From NCBI RefSeq assembly GCF_011602485.2, contig NZ_CP050022.2:5910001-5974000 (forward strand): DNA of 64,000 nt, given 5' to 3'. This DNA is from Bradyrhizobium sp. 1(2017) (GTDB lineage: Bacteria; Pseudomonadota; Alphaproteobacteria; Rhizobiales; Xanthobacteraceae). This document shows positions 23,985-33,444 of this stretch, in pieces (positions within the stretch are counted from its first letter, which is position 1; each line of letters opens with the position of its first letter). Below the pieces are notes generated by a model that made no database searches, was not told the origin of the DNA, and saw only the letters and a program-made list of their open reading frames with translations. The position numbers were made by a program, and so were the translations under genes.

Positions 23985-25352
23985 CTACCATCGACGCCCG
24001 GTTGCCGGAACATAGACCGGAGGATCATACCAGGCAGTGGAAAGCTCGCTGAGATGTCTCGTCCCCAGAAAATGTTCGTAGAGTGAGGCCCGTATTCCTA
24101 TATAGGCCCCCCAAAGCATCCACATCGTGTTCCAATAGTGCACGGTTAATCCGACCAGCACGAACGTCATGACCGCAAGCGTAAAGCCCGTTCGCATCCT
24201 GTCCATGTAAACATCCATCGTCGGGCCAACGGTCTTTCGTCCAAACCCGACGAAGAATGAGGTCACATTGGCCAGCAGTATGAAGACGACGATCGGAACA
24301 CCAAATCGGAGCGCGATGACCAGCCAAACGGCGTCCACCGAAGCATTGTCGAAGAATTCCAGGCTTTCGCCAATATCGCCAAAACCAAAGCCGACCCAGG
24401 GCGCGAAACCGATATTGTAGAATGCTCGATCCCATGTGGCCTTGCGAAAATAGCCTGTAGAGGGATCGAGAGTGAGGTGCGCGATGATCCAGGAAGTCGG
24501 ATTGTTTGTGGTCAGGTAGATGAAGGCGAGCACGGCTCCGATGACCGCTGCGAACAACTTCCATCGCCATGGCGAGGATTTCAGGAGCCGGTCATAGCTG
24601 TAGACCGACAGGACCACCATGAACATCAGCATCGGGGCCGAAGACATCGCCAGGAAGCATCCGACGAAAGCAATCCCAACCCAGCAAATCTGAGACACCT
24701 GGCGGCTTTCCGAGTATAGAAATATCGCTCCGGCGGCAGTGCAGAATGTCCCATAGGAGATCGCGTGCGGAAAGACCGACGCCGCCCTCATCAGGCCGTT
24801 CCTGTACTCCGGCTCGCTATTCAGCCCGAGAAAGCTGTTGACGATGAGCTTTCCCGACATATGGTCGACCATCGCGACTGCAACGATGGTCACGACTGCA
24901 ACCTTCAAGACCTTGATGAAGTCGGCGACCGCCAGGTGCCCGAAGAAGAATGCGCGCGCGACAATATAGCCGCCCAGGAATTCGAGCGCCACTGCGCCAG
25001 CCGACGACAATTCGGCGGAGCGGACCTCTGCTGATACTCCAAGCATCCATGCTGACGCCAGCAAGACGAACAGATCGCAGGCTAAGAACCGCCGTCCCTT
25101 CTGCAGCAACAAGAGAAAGGCCGGAATCATGAGCAGTGCGATGACGAGCCGTTCGGGATTGAACTTCGCTCCCCCGAGCAAGAAGCTCATGTCGCCGGGC
25201 AATACGAGTCCGAGAATGAACAGCCAGGTCGCGAATGGATGGACGCGTTGCGAAGCCGCACCGGCACTCGCGATCAGCCAAGGCTCCTGTCCGACCGGGC
25301 CCTTGGCTACCGCAACGTTGGGGAGGCGGTTCCTCAACGAATGTCTCCCCAC
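23985..25352 (-). CDS. O-antigen polymerase/ligase-like membrane protein (Wzy type) 1
   Basis: An integral membrane protein of about 455 residues with roughly ten hydrophobic segments (for example LFILGLVLPGDMSFLLGG, LVIALLMIPAFLLLL, AFVGCFLAMSSAPMLMFM). A larger loop before the last spans contains GFAPWVGFGFGDIGES. This layout fits Wzy/WaaL-type enzymes that join repeat units on the periplasmic side. The frame continues to 25568, but that would overlap the oxygenase gene by about 150 bases with low-complexity Ser/Arg sequence. I therefore prefer the GTG at 25352, with moderate confidence in the exact start. The beta-helix gene follows six bases after its stop. A second Wzy-like protein lies at 52525-54537, so which one polymerises this sugar chain is open. 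Confidence 0.75.
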   Translation of the reverse strand: MGRHSLRNRLPNVAVAKGPVGQEPWLIASAGAASQRVHPFATWLFILGLVLPGDMSFLLGGAKFNPERLVIALLMIPAFLLLLQKGRRFLACDLFVLLASAWMLGVSAEVRSAELSSAGAVALEFLGGYIVARAFFFGHLAVADFIKVLKVAVVTIVAVAMVDHMSGKLIVNSFLGLNSEPEYRNGLMRAASVFPHAISYGTFCTAAGAIFLYSESRQVSQICWVGIAFVGCFLAMSSAPMLMFMVVLSVYSYDRLLKSSPWRWKLFAAVIGAVLAFIYLTTNNPTSWIIAHLTLDPSTGYFRKATWDRAFYNIGFAPWVGFGFGDIGESLEFFDNASVDAVWLVIALRFGVPIVVFILLANVTSFFVGFGRKTVGPTMDVYMDRMRTGFTLAVMTFVLVGLTVHYWNTMWMLWGAYIGIRASLYEHFLGTRHLSELSTAWYDPPVYVPATGRRW

Positions 25353-25419
25353 CTGTTGGGCCGATCCGCTCGCTGTGCCTGCAGCAGGACGCTCTTCGCC
25401 ATGCCGAATGAAAAGATGA

Positions 25420-26277
25420 TCAGCGCCTGAACATTCTCGGAATCTGCCAGACGATGGGCGGGATGAAAGGCTTGATGACCTCGAGGGACGTTCGCCTTCT
25501 GACCTCGCCCGGCCGCATTTTGAAGATCGTCGTGTGGTCTTCGGACATTTCGTCTTCCGGTCGACCATTGGTGTAGTAGTAAAGCGCGATCGACTTGCGA
25601 TACTTTCCTTTGGGACTCGTCAGGGGATCGGGATGCCCGTGATAGGCAGTATCGGTCGTTGAGAATACAACGATCCGGTTCGCGATCGGAAAATAGGCCT
25701 TTTGTTTTGCCTTGACGTCCTTATCCCACAATTCGAGGGCTCCGCCCCACTCCTGCTTCCAATCATGGTTCAGATAGACCAACAGATTGAGCCGGCGGTC
25801 CAGCCTCAGCTTCTTGTGCTTGTTGAAGTCCGCGTGAATGGCGAGCCGGCCTCCGCGCGGAATCATGTGCAGCCCGCCACCAACGAGGTAAGGATCGGAA
25901 ATAAGGCCCTCGATGCCCGTGAGGCGCTCGAGAAAATCAAGAAAGAGCCGCGAATTTAGCGAACTGACGAATTGCTGAATGTAAGGAGGAAAATCCTCAA
26001 ATCGGTCGAGGCCGAGCTTCTGCTCCTCGTACGCGCCGGCATCGAGGAAGGTCCGATTCCACGAACTCTCGAACTCCCCGGGAAATTCCGCGGCGACCTT
26101 TCTGATGACCTCGTCATCAAAGAAGGTATCAATTCCGATGTGAGGAAACGGCTGGTTGTCCCGGTATTGCTCGGCCCATGCATCGGCCTGGCGGCGCATT
26201 TTGTCCAGCGGAAGAAAGGACTTGGTGTCGAGACATTGGGATTCCGCAGACCGCGGGAGCACAGCTGTGGCAACCAT
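25420..26277 (-). CDS. 2-oxoglutarate/Fe(II) oxygenase (prolyl-hydroxylase-like)
   Basis: A 285-residue dioxygenase of the 2OG-Fe(II) superfamily. The iron ligands are visible as HAD in LAIHADFNKH and a distal His in TAYHGHPDP. The 2-oxoglutarate-binding Arg lies in YRKSIALYYYT. The core has the usual jelly-roll strands (LNLLVYLNHDW, GGALELWDKD, NRIVVFSTTDT). The start has AAAGAGGTAGAA before it. Relatives occur in polysaccharide and glycosylation clusters and hydroxylate sugars, lipids or proteins. It precedes the Wzy-like gene and follows an AT-rich promoter-like gap, so it is probably the first gene of the run ending at 19313. The substrate is unknown. Confidence 0.87.
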   Translation of the reverse strand: MVATAVLPRSAESQCLDTKSFLPLDKMRRQADAWAEQYRDNQPFPHIGIDTFFDDEVIRKVAAEFPGEFESSWNRTFLDAGAYEEQKLGLDRFEDFPPYIQQFVSSLNSRLFLDFLERLTGIEGLISDPYLVGGGLHMIPRGGRLAIHADFNKHKKLRLDRRLNLLVYLNHDWKQEWGGALELWDKDVKAKQKAYFPIANRIVVFSTTDTAYHGHPDPLTSPKGKYRKSIALYYYTNGRPEDEMSEDHTTIFKMRPGEVRRRTSLEVIKPFIPPIVWQIPRMFRR

Positions 26278-26337
26278 TTCTACCTCTTTCCCCGTTCAGC
26301 GGGACAAATGACAGCCTTGCATGCCGTCCCTCGCGTG

Positions 26338-26408
26338 GCCGGCCGCATTATTAAATTACAATACATTATTCTATTATATACGGCAAGCCAATTAAATAAT
26401 TTCTAATC
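26338..26408. promoter_or_regulatory. AT-rich island upstream of the oxygenase operon
   Basis: A block with ATTATTAAATTAC, ATTATTCTATTATATA and AATTAAATAAT runs lies directly upstream of the 26277 start and downstream of the 26470 stop. It probably holds the promoter of the minus-strand run 26277-19313. Confidence 0.5.
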
Positions 26409-26469
26409 ACGAACGTTAATATTGCCACCTGAGGAGACACCGGGCCCGCAGCAAGAAAGCCGGATTGAA

Positions 26470-27327
26470 TCACGCCGGCGTCAGGCAACCATTCTCGGAC
26501 AAGGAAGCCGCCAACATCCGGTCCATCCCCAGCTCCCGAGACTTTGCGCTGGGATCCGACGTTCGCTGCGTCGAATACGTCGACCGTCGGAAGATCGCCT
26601 TATGGCGCATGCGCAGGCGACGCATCGGCAACACGAGCGGATTGCGGCTGATGGTCCCGCACGTGGTCTGGACAGGAAGGCGATCTCGCCATTTCCGCAC
26701 CATGTAGCGATAGGATCGGACGTAGTCGCGCCCCAACGACAGCTGTGCCTTGGCGTTGTGAATCAACGGCAGGTCCAGACCGTAGCAGGACCTGCCCAGC
26801 CTCTCGGCTTCGAGCACGATATCTGCCCCGTAGAGGTGAAACTCCGGTAGCAAGGGATCGAAGGACACCCCCGAATCCCGGCGAACAATGATCGCCAATT
26901 CATCCACGCTGACCACTGGTACGGGTGCCTTCAACTGCCCCCCATGAATACCTCCAGTTTGAGGAAACAGCGGAGCAAGAGAAGCATCCCACGTGCGACC
27001 AACCACGTCTCCCGCCGCAGTGACGCTGCTCATTCCAGCCACGGCCCACTGGCTGTCTTGCTGCGTGAGCCGTCGGATTTCCCACTCCAGCCGCTCGAAC
27101 CAGTATTCGGGGAAGAAAACGTCGCAATGGGCAAAAATGAGGATATCCTCTTTCGCACTTGCGATCGCCCGGGCATAGGCGCTGGAAGCGCTAGGCTGAT
27201 TCCATAGGACCGTGAGCTTTACGTCTCCTCTGGCAATCGCCGGCGAGCGCCGAAGGTCGCGTTCGAGGATTTCGACGTCCGTTGATCGAGCACAGGTATA
27301 TACGTGAAAATTAGCGCCCGGGAACAT
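26470..27327 (-). CDS. Glycosyltransferase-like protein (GT-A fold)
   Basis: A 285-residue protein with a GT-A-like start (FHVYTCARSTDVEIL), a central DILIFAHCDVFFPEYWFERL in which HCDVFF is the likely nucleotide-sugar/metal region, and a later LYGADIVLEAERLG. It lacks a clean DxD but HxDVxF is common in this subgroup. It stands as a separate unit: AT-rich gaps lie on both sides (26278-26469 and 27328-27595). No strong Shine-Dalgarno was seen upstream of the ATG at 27327. It probably adds a sugar to the repeat unit. The donor is unknown. Confidence 0.78.
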   Translation of the reverse strand: MFPGANFHVYTCARSTDVEILERDLRRSPAIARGDVKLTVLWNQPSASSAYARAIASAKEDILIFAHCDVFFPEYWFERLEWEIRRLTQQDSQWAVAGMSSVTAAGDVVGRTWDASLAPLFPQTGGIHGGQLKAPVPVVSVDELAIIVRRDSGVSFDPLLPEFHLYGADIVLEAERLGRSCYGLDLPLIHNAKAQLSLGRDYVRSYRYMVRKWRDRLPVQTTCGTISRNPLVLPMRRLRMRHKAIFRRSTYSTQRTSDPSAKSRELGMDRMLAASLSENGCLTPA

Positions 27328-27595
27328 TAAGACACCACCATATAATAATCATTAAATAGCCAATACATTAACTTGCGACGGCTCTTAATCAAGCCCTCGA
27401 CGAATAAAAGAGCGTCGCCTGTTCGGCGCTCGATCTTGGTCGTTTCGCTAATCAGCGCCGCATCGCGGTCTGATGATCCGGGCGGCAGCGAACTTGCAAA
27501 TGTAACCGACGCCGCCCCCTAAACAGTAACGAGGTGGAGAATGCCGACGGATTGGGCATGGCGCTGCCGTTACTCCATTTTTCATGTCGCGCGAG
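27328..27595. promoter_or_regulatory. Spacer with AT-rich stretch
   Basis: About 270 bases with an AT-rich segment at 27335-27375 next to the start of the preceding minus-strand gene. No gene is supported here. Confidence 0.4.
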
Positions 27596-28786
27596 CTAGT
27601 TGAATTCTTGACTCGGAGCTGCGCCACTTTTCCGTCTCATCGCATCCTGGATCAGCGACGCTATCGCTCGCGCCCCCTGTCTGGGGGTATGGCGCGTCTC
27701 AAATTTGCGTTTCGCCGCGCGTCCCATTTGCTCCCGCAGCGAAGGGGACGAGAGGAACTCGATCACCTTCCTACTCATTTCCCCAACATCGAATTCGGCC
27801 ACGCTGAAGCCGGCGTCCGGTTCGACAAATCTCCGCGCCGCATCGCTTGCGTCGAAGCAAATCGTGGGCGTGTTGCGCCGAGCCGCTTCCAGAACCACGA
27901 GGCCGAACGCCTCCTCGCGCGACGTGAGAAGAAAAACATCGGATGCAGCAAAATATGTATCGACGTCGGCCTTTCGCCCAACGAAGCGCACTTGCGCGGC
28001 CGGCGCCTCGCTTCTGAGCCTGCGCCGCATGGTTCTGACTTTGTCCGGCGCGCCGCCCACCCAAACGAATTGGACATTTCGCCCACCGACGCCGCCAGCA
28101 ACCTGTCGAGCGACCTCGATGAACAGGTCCGTGCCCTTTCGTGCCTCGATCGAGCCGCAACCGCACACGATGCTTACGTCAGGCGAGATGTCCAATTCGT
28201 GCGCGAGCCTCAGTCGCGCTTCCTCCGCGTCGGTCGAAGCGTCTTCGAGCTCAGGAATGAACGGATCGACGACCTCGATCCGGTGCGGCGCGATGTCGAA
28301 ATCCCCGATCAGGCAATCCCTCACAGCGTCAGACACCGCAATATAACGCGGACGGCGCCGTTCAAGCGCTGCGAGATTCGTCAATCCCACGCTTCGGATC
28401 GCTCCCGCAAGCTCATGGACGTGACAGAGCACTTCGCAATCGCCAATCGGCAATCGCTCGAGCAACCGCCCAGACGCTACCGAATTGACATAGACGAGAT
28501 CGAATCGCTCGTTGGAAAGATTCTCTTGCAGGCGGGCCAGGTGGCTGGATTGCAAGGCATGATGCAAATCGAAGCGTCTCATCGCACGATAGAGCACATC
28601 GCCCGGTTCGACGGAATCGACCTTGCCGAGCATGGCGAATTCGCTGCTGAGTTCACCCGGGCTGGCGATCACTGTGCGGAAGGAAACGGAATCGTTGCGA
28701 CGAAGCCAGCGTTGTACGTTGAGGAGCATGATTGGCGCCCCCGTCCGCGACGCCTCATGGCTGAGGAAGAGCACCTTATTCGTCAT
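27596..28786 (-). CDS. Family 4 glycosyltransferase
   Basis: A 396-residue GT-B enzyme. The N-terminal domain starts NKVLFLSHEASRTGAPIML, a phrase common in GT4 enzymes of rhizobial polysaccharide clusters. The C-terminal domain has DVSIVCGCGSIEARKGTDLFIEV and then YFAASDVFLLTSREEAFGLVVLEAA (E-x7-E motif in REEAFGLVVLEAA). The gene lies only three bases after the stop of the upstream GT2 gene, so they form an operon. The long plus-strand frame 27584-28819 covering it is a shadow. It probably transfers one sugar in the repeat unit. Retaining chemistry is expected for family 4. The donor and acceptor are not known. Confidence 0.9.
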   Translation of the reverse strand: MTNKVLFLSHEASRTGAPIMLLNVQRWLRRNDSVSFRTVIASPGELSSEFAMLGKVDSVEPGDVLYRAMRRFDLHHALQSSHLARLQENLSNERFDLVYVNSVASGRLLERLPIGDCEVLCHVHELAGAIRSVGLTNLAALERRRPRYIAVSDAVRDCLIGDFDIAPHRIEVVDPFIPELEDASTDAEEARLRLAHELDISPDVSIVCGCGSIEARKGTDLFIEVARQVAGGVGGRNVQFVWVGGAPDKVRTMRRRLRSEAPAAQVRFVGRKADVDTYFAASDVFLLTSREEAFGLVVLEAARRNTPTICFDASDAARRFVEPDAGFSVAEFDVGEMSRKVIEFLSSPSLREQMGRAAKRKFETRHTPRQGARAIASLIQDAMRRKSGAAPSQEFN

Positions 28787-28789
28787 AGC

Positions 28790-29827
28790 CTAGCTCTGGC
28801 GATCGCTATCCGCGCCTAGAACGGGGACGGCGGCTGAAGCCTGCAAAACCTTTCGCTGTCGCGCCTTCGATTGCCCCATCAAGGACAGGAGCCTTTGGCG
28901 CCCCTCCGGCCCAGGCATCCGCAGAAGCCGCCAGACCGGCGGAAGGTAACGCATCCCTGGGTCGAGGCTCATGGCCCAGCGTAGAAGCGCAAAGCCACTC
29001 TCGATACGCCCCTGCCGGATATAACTGATCCCGCTGTCGAAGGCCTGGTCGGCGAGCGAGTGCGCCACCTGCCGCTGCAACAACGGCATGTCCTGGCGTC
29101 GATCGTGGCAGGTCTCGAAGAAGCTGTCGAACGCTGCTTTCCTCTGTCGGTACTCCGTGATCATCTCCGCAAGATAGGGGTTCGACATAGCCGAATCATG
29201 CTTTCGATAGATCCCCTGCACCGCCTCGATCCTGGCGACTTCCGCATGCGCACCAAACCGGAGCCACATCTCCAGGTCGCCGCTGTGAGGAAGCGAGGGT
29301 CGATAGCCACCTACGGCCTTCTGGACACTTGTTCGCGTGATCGCTGTCGCCGTGGCCACGAAGTCGGAACCGGTCCGGCACATGTCCGCCACCACGTCCT
29401 GCTTGGTCCATCGCAAGTCCTGCACCGGCTCGACGAAAGGCCGAGGCGTGTCCCGACGCCACACCAGGCATTCGCCATAGGTCAATCCCACTTCCGGTCG
29501 CGAATCCATGATTCCGGCCGCACGTTCGAACGCGCCCGGCACGAGCAGATCATCGGCGGACAGCAGCAGGAAGTAGTCGCTTTCCGCCCATTCGATTCCC
29601 TCGTTGTATGTTGCGATATGTCCTTTGTTGCTTGCGTGGGCCACAACGCTTACGCGTGTGTCACTTTCAGCGAGGCCACGCGCGATTTTCACAGACGAAT
29701 CTGAGGATGCGTCATCGATGATGAGGATTCGAACGTCGGCAATGGATTGATCAAGCACGCTTCGCACGCAATCCGTCAGGTACCGCCCGTAATTGTAGCA
29801 GGGGACAAGGACGTCAAACTTGGCCAT
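28790..29827 (-). CDS. Family 2 glycosyltransferase
   Basis: A protein of about 345 residues beginning KFDVLVPCYNYGRYL, with LIIDDASSD and LLLSADDLLVPG carrying the nucleotide-sugar Asp residues (DDA and ADD) of an inverting GT2. The C-terminal half is helical. The start at 29827 has GGAG about 12 bases before it and matches the domain edge; the frame is open to 29977 but those codons are not part of the fold. It is followed within three bases by the GT4 gene. A 208-base gap separates it from the aminotransferase upstream, so it may have its own promoter or be read through. The sugar is unknown. Confidence 0.89.
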   Translation of the reverse strand: MAKFDVLVPCYNYGRYLTDCVRSVLDQSIADVRILIIDDASSDSSVKIARGLAESDTRVSVVAHASNKGHIATYNEGIEWAESDYFLLLSADDLLVPGAFERAAGIMDSRPEVGLTYGECLVWRRDTPRPFVEPVQDLRWTKQDVVADMCRTGSDFVATATAITRTSVQKAVGGYRPSLPHSGDLEMWLRFGAHAEVARIEAVQGIYRKHDSAMSNPYLAEMITEYRQRKAAFDSFFETCHDRRQDMPLLQRQVAHSLADQAFDSGISYIRQGRIESGFALLRWAMSLDPGMRYLPPVWRLLRMPGPEGRQRLLSLMGQSKARQRKVLQASAAVPVLGADSDRQS

Positions 29828-30035
29828 TGCTCCGATTTCTCCTGTCGTGGCAACCTCGCGAGATGAGAGGGGGCTGCGCCGAACTGTTACACTCTTAGCG
29901 ATTTTCGCCCGAACCAGCTCTGTCTTGAGAGCTTCAGCCGCTCTTTCCCGGTCATCGGCGCGCATCTGTGCGCTCAAGGGGACGCTGACTCGCGTGCACT
30001 CCTCGAGTGTCTGCCGCGGGCCTGCCTGGCAAGAG

Positions 30036-31178
30036 CTATCCCTTGGCCAGTTCCGCTTTAAGACCCTCTGCGACGCGAAGCTGCTCTGCCTCGCTCATCT
30101 GCGCGTAAATCGGCAGCAGGATTGAACGATCCTGCGCGAGTTCTGAGTGGCGAAGGTCGTGGCGCTGCGCCGCCTTCGCGTAAGGCGGTTCGCGATGCGA
30201 GCACATGATGCCGCGGCGCGTCGCGATCCCCTGGTCGAGCAAACTTTGCATGACCGAGCGCTGATCGAGGCGATTGGGGAGGCGCACGCAATAGCTTTGC
30301 CAGTTAGACTTGGCCCATTTGGGCTCAGCTGGCAGCCTCAAACCTTCGAAGTTGCCAAGCAGCTCGGCGTATCTGGCCGCAACGGCACGGCGGCGTGCCA
30401 CCAGTTCCGGAAGCCGTTCCAGCTGTTTGCGCCCGATCGCGGCCTGCATGTCGGTCATCCGGAAATTGTAACCGGAAACAAGGTATTCTTCGAAGATCAC
30501 CTGCGAAGAGCCATGCCGCACCGTATCGGGAACGCTCATCCCGTGCTGGCGCAGGAGCCTGAACTTGCGGTCGAGCTCGGCATCCGCAGTGGTAAGCATC
30601 CCACCCTCGCCTGTCGTTATCACCTTGCGCGGATGAAAGGAAAAGCAGGCGATCCGCCCGTGCGGCTTGCCAATCCGCTCCCAATTCTCCTTGATCTGGA
30701 TCTCGCTGCCGGCAGCACAGGCTGCGTCCTCGATCAGGGTGATGCCATGGCGATCCGCCAAAGCCGTCAGGGCTCCCAAATCGCACGGCATGCCCATCTG
30801 GTGAACGGCGATAATCGCGCGCGTGCGCGGCGTAATCGCATCCACCAACCGGCGGGGGTCTATGTTGTAGGTCTCCGGATCGACATCGACAAAGACAGGA
30901 ACAGCGCCCTGATTTCGGATTGAATTGGCCGTTGCGATGAAAGAATGGCTTGCTGTGATGACCTCGTCGCCGGGTCCAACGTCCAGCGCCGCCAGCGCGA
31001 GTTGCAGGGCTGTCGTGCAGTTGGACACGGCACACGCAAAAGGCGCGCCGACGAAAGCGGCAAATTCACGCTCGAAGGCCGCCACTTGCGGACCTTGCGA
31101 CACCCATCCGGAGAGGACGGCTGCTCGCGCCGCATCGGCCTCTTCCTCGGCAAGGAGTGGCATTGCAATCGGAATCAT
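30036..31178 (-). CDS. DegT/DnrJ/EryC1-family sugar aminotransferase 1
   Basis: A 380-residue PLP enzyme that installs an amino group on a keto-nucleotide-sugar. The PLP lysine is in SFHPRKVITTGEGG. The Asp that contacts the cofactor nitrogen is in LIEDAACAAG. Other family motifs are SNCTTALQLAL and YNFRMTDMQAAIG. Its start overlaps the stop of the epimerase by four bases (ATGA). With the epimerase and the second DegT enzyme it forms a coupled three-gene block. Candidates for its substrate are a 4-keto-6-deoxy sugar from the RmlB branch or the 3-keto sugar made by the 35511-36572 oxidoreductase. The sequence alone does not settle it. Confidence 0.92.
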   Translation of the reverse strand: MIPIAMPLLAEEEADAARAAVLSGWVSQGPQVAAFEREFAAFVGAPFACAVSNCTTALQLALAALDVGPGDEVITASHSFIATANSIRNQGAVPVFVDVDPETYNIDPRRLVDAITPRTRAIIAVHQMGMPCDLGALTALADRHGITLIEDAACAAGSEIQIKENWERIGKPHGRIACFSFHPRKVITTGEGGMLTTADAELDRKFRLLRQHGMSVPDTVRHGSSQVIFEEYLVSGYNFRMTDMQAAIGRKQLERLPELVARRRAVAARYAELLGNFEGLRLPAEPKWAKSNWQSYCVRLPNRLDQRSVMQSLLDQGIATRRGIMCSHREPPYAKAAQRHDLRHSELAQDRSILLPIYAQMSEAEQLRVAEGLKAELAKG

Positions 31179-32176
31179 GATGCCGCTGCCTGTCCCTGAT
31201 CGACAGCACTGAGCTCGCGTTCAGCCAGCCACCATTTCACGAGATCTGAAAGCCCCTGCTCAAGCGAGATGGTGGTGCGGAAACCCAGCAGACGCTCTGC
31301 TTTTCCAACCGAAGCCAATCGGCGCGGCACCGGATTGACCGAGCGTTCCGGTGCGAACTCGGGCATCATTCTGGGCTGGCCCATGACGGAAGCGAGGGCT
31401 TTGGCAAGGTCTACCAAGCTCGTTTCGGTCCCGCTGCCTACGTTGAACACTTCGTCGGTCACCTTGGCCCGGGCTGCCAGTATGTTTGCACGGGCCACGT
31501 CGCGCACATGCACGAAATCCATGGTTTGCTGGCCATCGCCAAAGATGACCGGTGGCAGACCGGCCTCGAGCCGTTCCATCCAGCGGATCAGCACCTCGGT
31601 GTAGCGCCCGTGAATGTCCATGCGGCTGCCATAGACGTTGAAGTAACGGAACGCCACGTAGTCGAGGCCGTACATGTCGTTGAAAGTACGAAAAAGGCCT
31701 TCGTTGAACGCCTTTGCGGCGCCATAGAGAGTTCGGTTGTCGTAGGGATTTTGCCGCTCGGTTGTGGGGAATTCCTCCGCCATACCGTACACGGATGCGG
31801 AGGACGCCGCGACCACCTTCTCGACGTCGTGCTTGACGCAGAGCTCGAGCAGATCGAACGTGGCATCCACCATGACTTCCTTGGCCAGGCGGGGCTCAGC
31901 GGCGCAGTGCGTGATCCGCAGCGCTGCTTGGTGAAATACGATATCGGCCGCCTTAACCAGCGCTCCCATCAGCTTGTTGTCGCGTATGTCGCCGTGGACG
32001 AGCCGTACCGGCCCGCGCCCCAGCGCGCGCCTGAGATTCGCTGGCCGGCCTCGCACCATATTATCGAGGGCCACGATTTCGATGCAGCCTTCGTCGCACA
32101 GAAGGTCGACGATATGGGAGCCGATAAACCCCGCTCCCCCCGTAACCAAAATGCGTTTGCCCTTGAGATCGATCAA
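31175..32176 (-). CDS. NAD-dependent nucleotide-sugar epimerase/dehydratase
   Basis: A 333-residue extended short-chain dehydrogenase. The NAD motif is [11 protein letters not shown] near the N-terminus. Catalysis is by Ser/Tyr/Lys: SSASVYG and LYGAAKAF (YxxxK). NVYGSRMD and FGDGQQTMDFVHVRDVA are typical of UDP-sugar 4-epimerases of the WbpP/GalE-related group. Both ends overlap neighbours by four bases, so it is coupled with both aminotransferase genes. It probably changes the configuration of a UDP-hexose or UDP-uronic acid for the same pathway. A dehydratase role cannot be excluded because the families are close. Confidence 0.88.
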   Translation of the reverse strand: MIDLKGKRILVTGGAGFIGSHIVDLLCDEGCIEIVALDNMVRGRPANLRRALGRGPVRLVHGDIRDNKLMGALVKAADIVFHQAALRITHCAAEPRLAKEVMVDATFDLLELCVKHDVEKVVAASSASVYGMAEEFPTTERQNPYDNRTLYGAAKAFNEGLFRTFNDMYGLDYVAFRYFNVYGSRMDIHGRYTEVLIRWMERLEAGLPPVIFGDGQQTMDFVHVRDVARANILAARAKVTDEVFNVGSGTETSLVDLAKALASVMGQPRMMPEFAPERSVNPVPRRLASVGKAERLLGFRTTISLEQGLSDLVKWWLAERELSAVDQGQAAAS

Positions 32177-33348
32177 GACGCCCTCCTGTTGCTGGGCTCT
32201 GCCGGAATTTGATCCCGCTCGCCGTCAACATCCCGAGCGAATTCCAGCGGCGCCACTCTCTTCAGAGTGGAGACGACTTCGGCAACCTGCTCCGGCAATA
32301 GCTCCGGATAGATGGGAAGCGAGAGAAACTCGTTCGCCAGCATCTCCGTGACGGGGAGATCGCCAGGCTGATAACCAAGTTCCGCATATGCCTTTTGCAG
32401 ATGAACCGGAACCGGGTAATGAATCCCGACGTCGATGCCGGCATCACGTAGCGATTTGATCGCATCGTCGCGCCGTGACAACCTGACGGCATATACGTGA
32501 TAGACGTGGCGGCTGTACCAGGGCGGCTGGGGACAAGCCAACTGATTATCTGACAAGAGCTTATCGTATCGCTCGGCGAGAGAACGGCGCGCGTCCGTCC
32601 AGGACTCGATGTGATTCATCTTGACGTTCAGCACCGCGCCCTGGATGCCGTCCATGCGGTAGTTGTAGCCGGCAACGACGTGCTTGTACTTGGCCTCCTG
32701 GCCCCAGTCCCGCAGCAACGACATACGACGTAGAAGGTCAGGCTGATCGGTAACGACTGCCCCACCCTCGCCGAATGCGCCGAGATTCTTGCCGGGATAG
32801 AAGCTGAAGCACCCCACATCGCCGATCGAGCCGGCGCGGCGGCCCTTGTACTCCGCACCATGCGCCTGTGCCGCATCCTCGATGACGACCAGGCCATGAC
32901 GGCGGGCAATGGACATGATCGGATCCATGTCGGCCATCAATCCATGCAGGTGAACCGGCATGATCGCCTTGGTCCGTGGCGTTATCGCCGCCTCGATCAA
33001 GGCAGGATTCATCGTCCACGTATCGGGATCGACATCGACGAACACCGGTTTGGCGCCGCTGTAAAGAATGGCCGCCGTTGTCGCAACGAACGTCATCGAA
33101 ACCGTGATGACTTCATCGCCCGCGCCGATCCCGGCCGCGAGCAACGCCAGGTGAAGTGCCGACGTACCGCTGTTCACTGCACGGCAGTGAGAGGTCCGGC
33201 AATATTCGGCGAAGCGTTCCTCGAACGCCGCCACCTCGGGACCGAGCACGAAGTTTGCGCTTCCGATGACTCGCGCCACCGCTGCATCGATCTCAGGCTT
33301 GATCCGCGTGTATTGGGCTTTCAAATCCAGGAAAGGTATCAAGGTCAA
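32173..33348 (-). CDS. DegT/DnrJ/EryC1-family sugar aminotransferase 2
   Basis: A 391-residue PLP-dependent aminotransferase. The PLP lysine is in FSFYPGKNLGAFGEGG and the cofactor Asp in VIEDAAQAHG. The FYPGKNLGA form is close to WbpE-type enzymes that act on UDP-3-keto-N-acetylglucosaminuronate. The stop overlaps the start of the epimerase by four bases. Immediately upstream is an AT-rich promoter-like gap, so this is probably the first gene of the coupled block down to 30036. Together with the WecB/WecC, oxidoreductase and acyltransferase genes at 33.4-39 kb it can complete a diacetylated uronic-acid route. Family is certain; WbpE-like specificity is a good guess. Confidence 0.92.
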   Translation of the reverse strand: MTLIPFLDLKAQYTRIKPEIDAAVARVIGSANFVLGPEVAAFEERFAEYCRTSHCRAVNSGTSALHLALLAAGIGAGDEVITVSMTFVATTAAILYSGAKPVFVDVDPDTWTMNPALIEAAITPRTKAIMPVHLHGLMADMDPIMSIARRHGLVVIEDAAQAHGAEYKGRRAGSIGDVGCFSFYPGKNLGAFGEGGAVVTDQPDLLRRMSLLRDWGQEAKYKHVVAGYNYRMDGIQGAVLNVKMNHIESWTDARRSLAERYDKLLSDNQLACPQPPWYSRHVYHVYAVRLSRRDDAIKSLRDAGIDVGIHYPVPVHLQKAYAELGYQPGDLPVTEMLANEFLSLPIYPELLPEQVAEVVSTLKRVAPLEFARDVDGERDQIPAEPSNRRAS

Positions 33349-33444
33349 AACTCTCTCAGCGTGCGCTTTTGCAATTTAAATTAGTTTAAATGCCATTATC
33401 GAATTAAATCAATACTAAATATTCGCCTATCACCTTTTAATGGT
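33349..33444. promoter_or_regulatory. AT-rich promoter-like gap
   Basis: AATTTAAATTAG, TTTAAATGCC and ATTAAATCAATACTAAAT runs fill the gap before the aminotransferase start. It separates two minus-strand gene runs and is a likely promoter and H-NS-type target. Confidence 0.5.

Noticed and set aside
27584..28819. Plus-strand open frame of 411 codons
   Set aside because: It covers the GT4 gene 27596-28786 in antisense. The glycosyltransferase has complete motifs; the plus-strand translation has none.
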